Below, one piece after another: positions 43,376 to 46,434 of a DNA stretch of 46,434 bases; the first letter of the stretch is position 1, and each line of letters starts with the position of its first letter. The position numbers were made by a program, and so were the translations under genes. The DNA comes from an uncultured beta proteobacterium (GTDB lineage Bacteria; Pseudomonadota; Gammaproteobacteria; Burkholderiales; Burkholderiaceae_C). Below the pieces are notes generated by a model that saw only the letters and a list, made by a program, of their open reading frames with translations, did not search any database and was not told where the DNA came from. The DNA is taken from contig CAIMZI010000108.1 in the NCBI GenBank assembly GCA_903845935.1, forward strand, positions 1 through 46,434. The letters are read 5' to 3'.

Positions 43376-43387
43376 TGTGTATACATT
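43376..43387. promoter_or_regulatory. Palindromic operator candidate for the GntR regulator
   Basis: TGTATACA (43378-43385) is a perfect palindrome in the divergent region between dctP and the GntR gene. Acinetobacter MdcY, a GntR regulator of malonate decarboxylase genes, is reported to bind ATTGTATACAAT, whose core is identical. Here the flanks (TG and TT) differ. It lies ~40 bases upstream of the dctP start, where a repressor could block the operon promoter. Confidence 0.65.
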
Positions 43388-43478
43388 GAATGTAGTTGCT
43401 GTATTTTTTATGGCAACTGGTGAATACCCTTGCGCCAGATTAGAATCCATTACACAAAAGAGATGGGAGAATCGGGCC

Positions 43479-44144
43479 ATGAAAATTTCCGACACTTTGC
43501 GTGAAAAAATTGAAGAGCAGATCGCCACCGGCGCCCTGCCACCTGGAAGCTCGCTGGACGAAGCCACCTTGGTGGAGCAATACGGCGTGTCGCGCACTCC
43601 GGTACGCGAGGCGCTGATCCAGTTGGCCGCAGAAGGCCTGATTGAAATCCGGCCGCGGCGCGGCGCCGTCGTCACCAGCATTGGCCCGACCCGTCTGAGC
43701 GAGATGTTTGAAGTGATGGGCGAACTCGAGGCCATGTGCGCCCGCCAGGCCGCTAGGCGCATGACGGATGGCGAGCGCCGGGCGCTACAGACCGCCCATG
43801 AAGCCTGCGAGGCCGCTCGCAACCAGGACGACTCAGATGCCTACTTTTATTGCAACGAACAGTTCCACTCCAGCATTTACGCCGGCAGCCATAACGCTTT
43901 TCTGATCGAGCAGGCCAGCCAGTTGCAGCGCCGCTTGCGCCCCTACCGGCGTCTGCAGCTGAGGGTGCGTAACCGCATGAGCACCTCGTTTAAGGAGCAC
44001 CAAAGCGTGGTGCAGGCCATCAGCGCTGGCGACACCGAAGCCGCCGCCCAAGCCTTGCGCAGCCATGTGGTGGTGCAAGGCGAACGCTTTGCCGATTTAC
44101 TGGCTTCTCTGGCTGCGCTAACCCCACAAGCCGAGGCGGCCTAA
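43479..44144 (+). CDS. GntR/FadR-family regulator, probable malonate operon repressor
   Basis: 221 residues. N-terminal winged helix (LREKIEEQIATGALPPGSSL, YGVSRTPVREALIQLAAEGL, IEIRPRRGAVVTSI) and a C-terminal FCD domain (LEAMCARQAARRM, FHSSIYAGSHNAFLIE, FKEHQSVVQAISAGD). Such proteins sense small carboxylic acids. ATG 43479 follows a GGGAG site at 43465-43469; a longer frame from 43377 starts within the operator. Divergent from the TRAP/mdc operon, like mdcY/matR elsewhere. Confidence 0.93.
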   Translation: MKISDTLREKIEEQIATGALPPGSSLDEATLVEQYGVSRTPVREALIQLAAEGLIEIRPRRGAVVTSIGPTRLSEMFEVMGELEAMCARQAARRMTDGERRALQTAHEACEAARNQDDSDAYFYCNEQFHSSIYAGSHNAFLIEQASQLQRRLRPYRRLQLRVRNRMSTSFKEHQSVVQAISAGDTEAAAQALRSHVVVQGERFADLLASLAALTPQAEAA

Positions 44145-44151
44145 GACCTGT

Positions 44152-44173
44152 AGCGGCCCATCCACTGGCCGCT
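44152..44173. other. Hairpin between convergent genes
   Basis: AGCGGCC (44152-44158) pairs with GGCCGCT (44167-44173). It lies between the GntR stop (44144) and the stop of the minus-strand surface protein (44176). Neither side has a T tract, so a terminator role is uncertain. Confidence 0.4.
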
Positions 44174-44175
44174 TG

Positions 44176-45960
44176 CTACAACTGCCGCGATCCGATCACC
44201 GCGCATTGCAGGGCCGCAGCGGCCGAGACTACGTTGGCCGGGATGACCACCGTGTTGTTGGTGGAGCTGACCAAAATGGTCGGCGGCAAGGGGTTGCCAG
44301 ACACTGCGGCGTTGGTGTCAGTGCAGCGTATGCTGGCTATTTTCCAACCGGTCTCAGCAGTGGGGACAGCCACCGTGAGCGTGGTTGCCACTTTGAGCGC
44401 CGTCAGGGTCTGGGTCGCACCCGTGGTCACCGTGTTCAGTACCGTGCTGCTGTTTTTTTGTAGCGTCCAGCCATTGTTGCCTGTGTAGCTGAAGGTCTCG
44501 GGCGGGTTGAAGGTGGCCGGAGCGATCACGAGCGCCTTTTGGGTCACCGTCAGCGTCGCGGGTTTGGGCGTATTGGTCAACGTGCAGTCCAGCGCATCGC
44601 CGTAAGTGGGCGTGAACGCAGCGCCCGGTGCAGCGGCAACAACGGTGGTGCTTCCGCTCAGGGCGTTGCTGCAACTTACCACGCCGGTGTAGGCAGCCAG
44701 ATTGGATGCGCTGCCGGAGACCATTACCTCGCTGAGGTTGTAGCTGGTGCCAGCCACCAGATTGGTCCAGCCCGTGCTGCCCGCGCTGATGACACCACCC
44801 GTACCCGTGCTGGTGCCGCTTGCCACCGTAGTCAGGCGCTGCTGGATGAGCACGGTGAACTGGTCTGCGTTGTTGGCCCGCCCACCAGCACCTAATGCCT
44901 TGGTCAGCCGCACGGTGGGTGCCTTGGGCGTGTTGGTGACGGTGCAGCTGACTTGGTCCCCGGCTACTAGCAGCGGGAAGTTCTGGCCCAGGCTGACGGA
45001 GCCTGCCGGGAACTGCGTGCCGGCGCTGTAGGCGTTGGTACAACTCAAGGCAGCGCTGTATTGCGCCAAATTGGACACACTGCCGGGCAGCATTTCCTCC
45101 ACCACCTTGTAGCGGGTCGCGGTGTCGCCGGTGATGCTGGCCAGGCCGCCAGTGACGGTGCCACCCGTGCCTGTGGTGTTGCTCGAGCCCAGCAGGGCGG
45201 AGGTGGTGGCGTTGAGGATGGAGACCTTGAACTGGTCGGCGTTGTTGATGCGTCCGCCAGTGCCCAGCGCCTTCTGCACTGACAACGTGGGAGGGGGTGT
45301 GGCAGGGCCCAAATCCTGCAGCTGCACGTTGGTAATGTCCAAGAATGCACACGGAACGCAATAAGTGCCTCCGTACAATTGCAGGTACTGAATGAACTTG
45401 AGAACGGCGGAAGTTGCCGTTCCGGTATAAGTGAAGTTATTCGTTTGCTTCGCAAAAACAGCGAAATGGGACGTTGCCGATGGGCCTGGTAGCGTGACCT
45501 TATCGAACTTCTGGTTGCCAAAATCCACGCTCATAGTGGCAAGAATACCAAAATCTTCATTTATTTGACCCCAGCCTGCGGCGTAATAGCTCAGCTCGTA
45601 TTTATTCCCGGGAACCAGATTATTGATTTGCTGCGAAATCGTTTGTGTGCTGTTGTCTGGACAAGTGCGTTCGCAGTAAATCTGTATGGCACTGAGCACG
45701 CCGCCGGCTTCGGTGGCAAGAGGGAAATACGGGCGGACCGGAGCGACTTTTGCGATAGATGATACTTTCCAGCCATTGAAATCATAGTAGGGCGAATATT
45801 GACTGAAGTTCCCATTGAGGACCAAATTAGGCCCCGCACTGGCAATGGCAACAGTTAGCACCGAACCAAAGAAAATTGCCACTGTCGCGATGGTGCGGGG
45901 TCTTATTAATTTAAACACGGCCCTGAGCTCCGTCGCAATTCTAAATAATCGTTTCAGCAT
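44176..45960 (-). CDS. Large secreted repeat protein with SpaA/DUF11-like domains
   Basis: 594 residues. An exceptionally long basic N-region (MLKRLFRIATELRAVFKLIR) leads into a hydrophobic core ending VAIASA. The mature N-terminal part (GPNLVLNGNFSQYSPYYDFN) resembles DUF642-type carbohydrate-binding domains. Two paralogous beta repeats follow (LSVQKALGTGGRINNADQF and VRLTKALGAGGRANNADQF), each closing with a Cys pair and a TVTNTPKAP/TLTNTPKPA linker, then a third divergent repeat. No LPXTG, PEP-CTERM or autotransporter barrel is visible. Exposed adhesin-like role inferred. Its ATG overlaps the stop of the desaturase-family gene by 7 bases; AGGAGA lies upstream. Confidence 0.83.
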   Translation of the reverse strand: MLKRLFRIATELRAVFKLIRPRTIATVAIFFGSVLTVAIASAGPNLVLNGNFSQYSPYYDFNGWKVSSIAKVAPVRPYFPLATEAGGVLSAIQIYCERTCPDNSTQTISQQINNLVPGNKYELSYYAAGWGQINEDFGILATMSVDFGNQKFDKVTLPGPSATSHFAVFAKQTNNFTYTGTATSAVLKFIQYLQLYGGTYCVPCAFLDITNVQLQDLGPATPPPTLSVQKALGTGGRINNADQFKVSILNATTSALLGSSNTTGTGGTVTGGLASITGDTATRYKVVEEMLPGSVSNLAQYSAALSCTNAYSAGTQFPAGSVSLGQNFPLLVAGDQVSCTVTNTPKAPTVRLTKALGAGGRANNADQFTVLIQQRLTTVASGTSTGTGGVISAGSTGWTNLVAGTSYNLSEVMVSGSASNLAAYTGVVSCSNALSGSTTVVAAAPGAAFTPTYGDALDCTLTNTPKPATLTVTQKALVIAPATFNPPETFSYTGNNGWTLQKNSSTVLNTVTTGATQTLTALKVATTLTVAVPTAETGWKIASIRCTDTNAAVSGNPLPPTILVSSTNNTVVIPANVVSAAAALQCAVIGSRQL

Positions 45961-46434
45961 GGTGATTTCTCCTGGTTTGGTTGTTTTATGGAACTTGTCT
46001 TCCGTGGCCGCTTGGTACTTTTCACAAGCTGCTTCAGAGGCTCGCGACCCCAGGCCGTCAACCCGATCTGACGCACCCGGCAACCACGCAGCGGGTCCAG
46101 CAACTGGCCCCACAGGCCGGGGGAGAGTTCGTCATCGATGCCGTATTGCTGGGGCCATTCGTTCTTGGGTAAATAAAAACTACCGAACAGCATGTCCATC
46201 ACGGGCATGGTGGCCGCATAATTTTTGTCCACCAGGGCCGGATCGCCCTTGACATGGTGCCAGTGGTGAAACGCCGGGCTGGACACCACATATTCCAGCC
46301 AGCCCATGCGCAGCCGGATGTTGGCGTGCACAAAGTAGGCCCAGAGGGTCATCCAGGTCACAAAAATGGTATTGGCTGTGACCTGCCATTCCGACATGCC
46401 GCGGCCAAAACCCAGCACATACATGCAGACAAAA
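45954..46434 (-). CDS. Fatty acid hydroxylase/sterol desaturase family protein (C-terminal part)
   Basis: Minus-strand frame open to the window edge, so the start is missing; at least 159 residues are present. The block AFHHWHHVKGDPALVDKNYA contains the His cluster (HHWHH) of the membrane di-iron hydroxylase/desaturase family. Preceding WMTLWAYFVHANI is a hydrophobic segment. The last ~35 residues are basic. Integral inner-membrane enzyme by family; substrate unknown. The TGA overlaps the ATG region of the surface protein gene by 7 bases, suggesting coupling. Confidence 0.85.
   Translation of the reverse strand, partial: FVCMYVLGFGRGMSEWQVTANTIFVTWMTLWAYFVHANIRLRMGWLEYVVSSPAFHHWHHVKGDPALVDKNYAATMPVMDMLFGSFYLPKNEWPQQYGIDDELSPGLWGQLLDPLRGCRVRQIGLTAWGREPLKQLVKSTKRPRKTSSIKQPNQEKSPC

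Noticed and set aside
44354..45361. 335-codon minus-strand frame inside the surface protein
   Set aside because: Starts within the repeat region in another frame, His/Gln/Arg-rich, no family features.

Overview
The window is GC-rich bacterial DNA carrying an essentially uninterrupted betaproteobacterial chromosome segment. Gene order (hrcA/nadK/recN/rapZ; mutM, a TPR gene, lolB, ispE, tRNA-Gln, prs, rplY, pth; ferredoxin, coaD, rsmD; ftsY) and the protein sequences suggest a Burkholderiales member, most likely Comamonadaceae (Rhodoferax/Polaromonas/Acidovorax-like). The genus cannot be fixed by eye. No rRNA, CRISPR array, insertion sequence or prophage is visible.

Layout. (1) 1-4199: end of an amino-sugar uptake and catabolism operon, with two sugar ABC permeases (the first cut by the window edge), a MalK/UgpC-type ATPase, a BadF-family glucosamine kinase-like protein and a SIS-domain deaminase/isomerase. 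(2) 4264-4607: tRNA-Arg(ACG) and a CAU tRNA that looks like tRNA-Ile2, both on the minus strand. (3) 4728-20751: housekeeping block with a small hypothetical gene, hrcA, nadK, recN, rapZ, mutY, mutM, a TPR lipid-envelope neighbour, lolB, ispE, tRNA-Gln, prs, rplY, pth, a secreted DUF4124-like protein, a ferredoxin, an amidase, coaD and rsmD. (4) 20752-26991: an AT-richer stretch followed by an archaic (Csu/spore-coat-U-like) chaperone-usher fimbrial locus. It ends in an unusual protein that joins four GspE_N/MshEN-like repeats, a membrane segment and an extracytoplasmic beta domain, and in a LuxR-type response regulator. (5) 27066-34220: ftsY, then a tightly overlapped run of a YnjB-like binding protein, an esterase, a YegD-like Hsp70 ATPase, a YnjC-like double permease, a Rieske protein and a YnjD-like ATPase. 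(6) 34217-43338 minus: a complete malonate decarboxylase operon (mdcACDEGBH) preceded by a TRAP transporter (dctPQM type), with a divergent GntR/FadR regulator at 43479-44144. (7) 44176-46434 minus: a large secreted repeat protein and the end of a fatty-acid hydroxylase/sterol-desaturase family gene.

How the parts work together. The left operon should import an amino sugar, phosphorylate it and deaminate it to fructose-6-phosphate. The malonate operon should import malonate by TRAP, load it on the MdcC acyl carrier protein (prosthetic group made by MdcB, attached by MdcG, primed by MdcH) and decarboxylate it with MdcA/D/E. It is probably controlled by the GntR protein through a TGTATACA palindrome in the divergent promoter region. 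Many neighbours overlap by ATGA or GTGA, so translational coupling is a recurring theme.

The most unusual items are the GspE_N/MshEN-like fusion in the fimbrial locus, an apparently repeat-derived N-terminus on the Hsp70-like gene, the mixed ABC/Hsp70/Rieske operon behind ftsY, and a 9-bp coding tandem repeat at the mdcB end. Function calls rest on motif recognition by eye. No database search was run.
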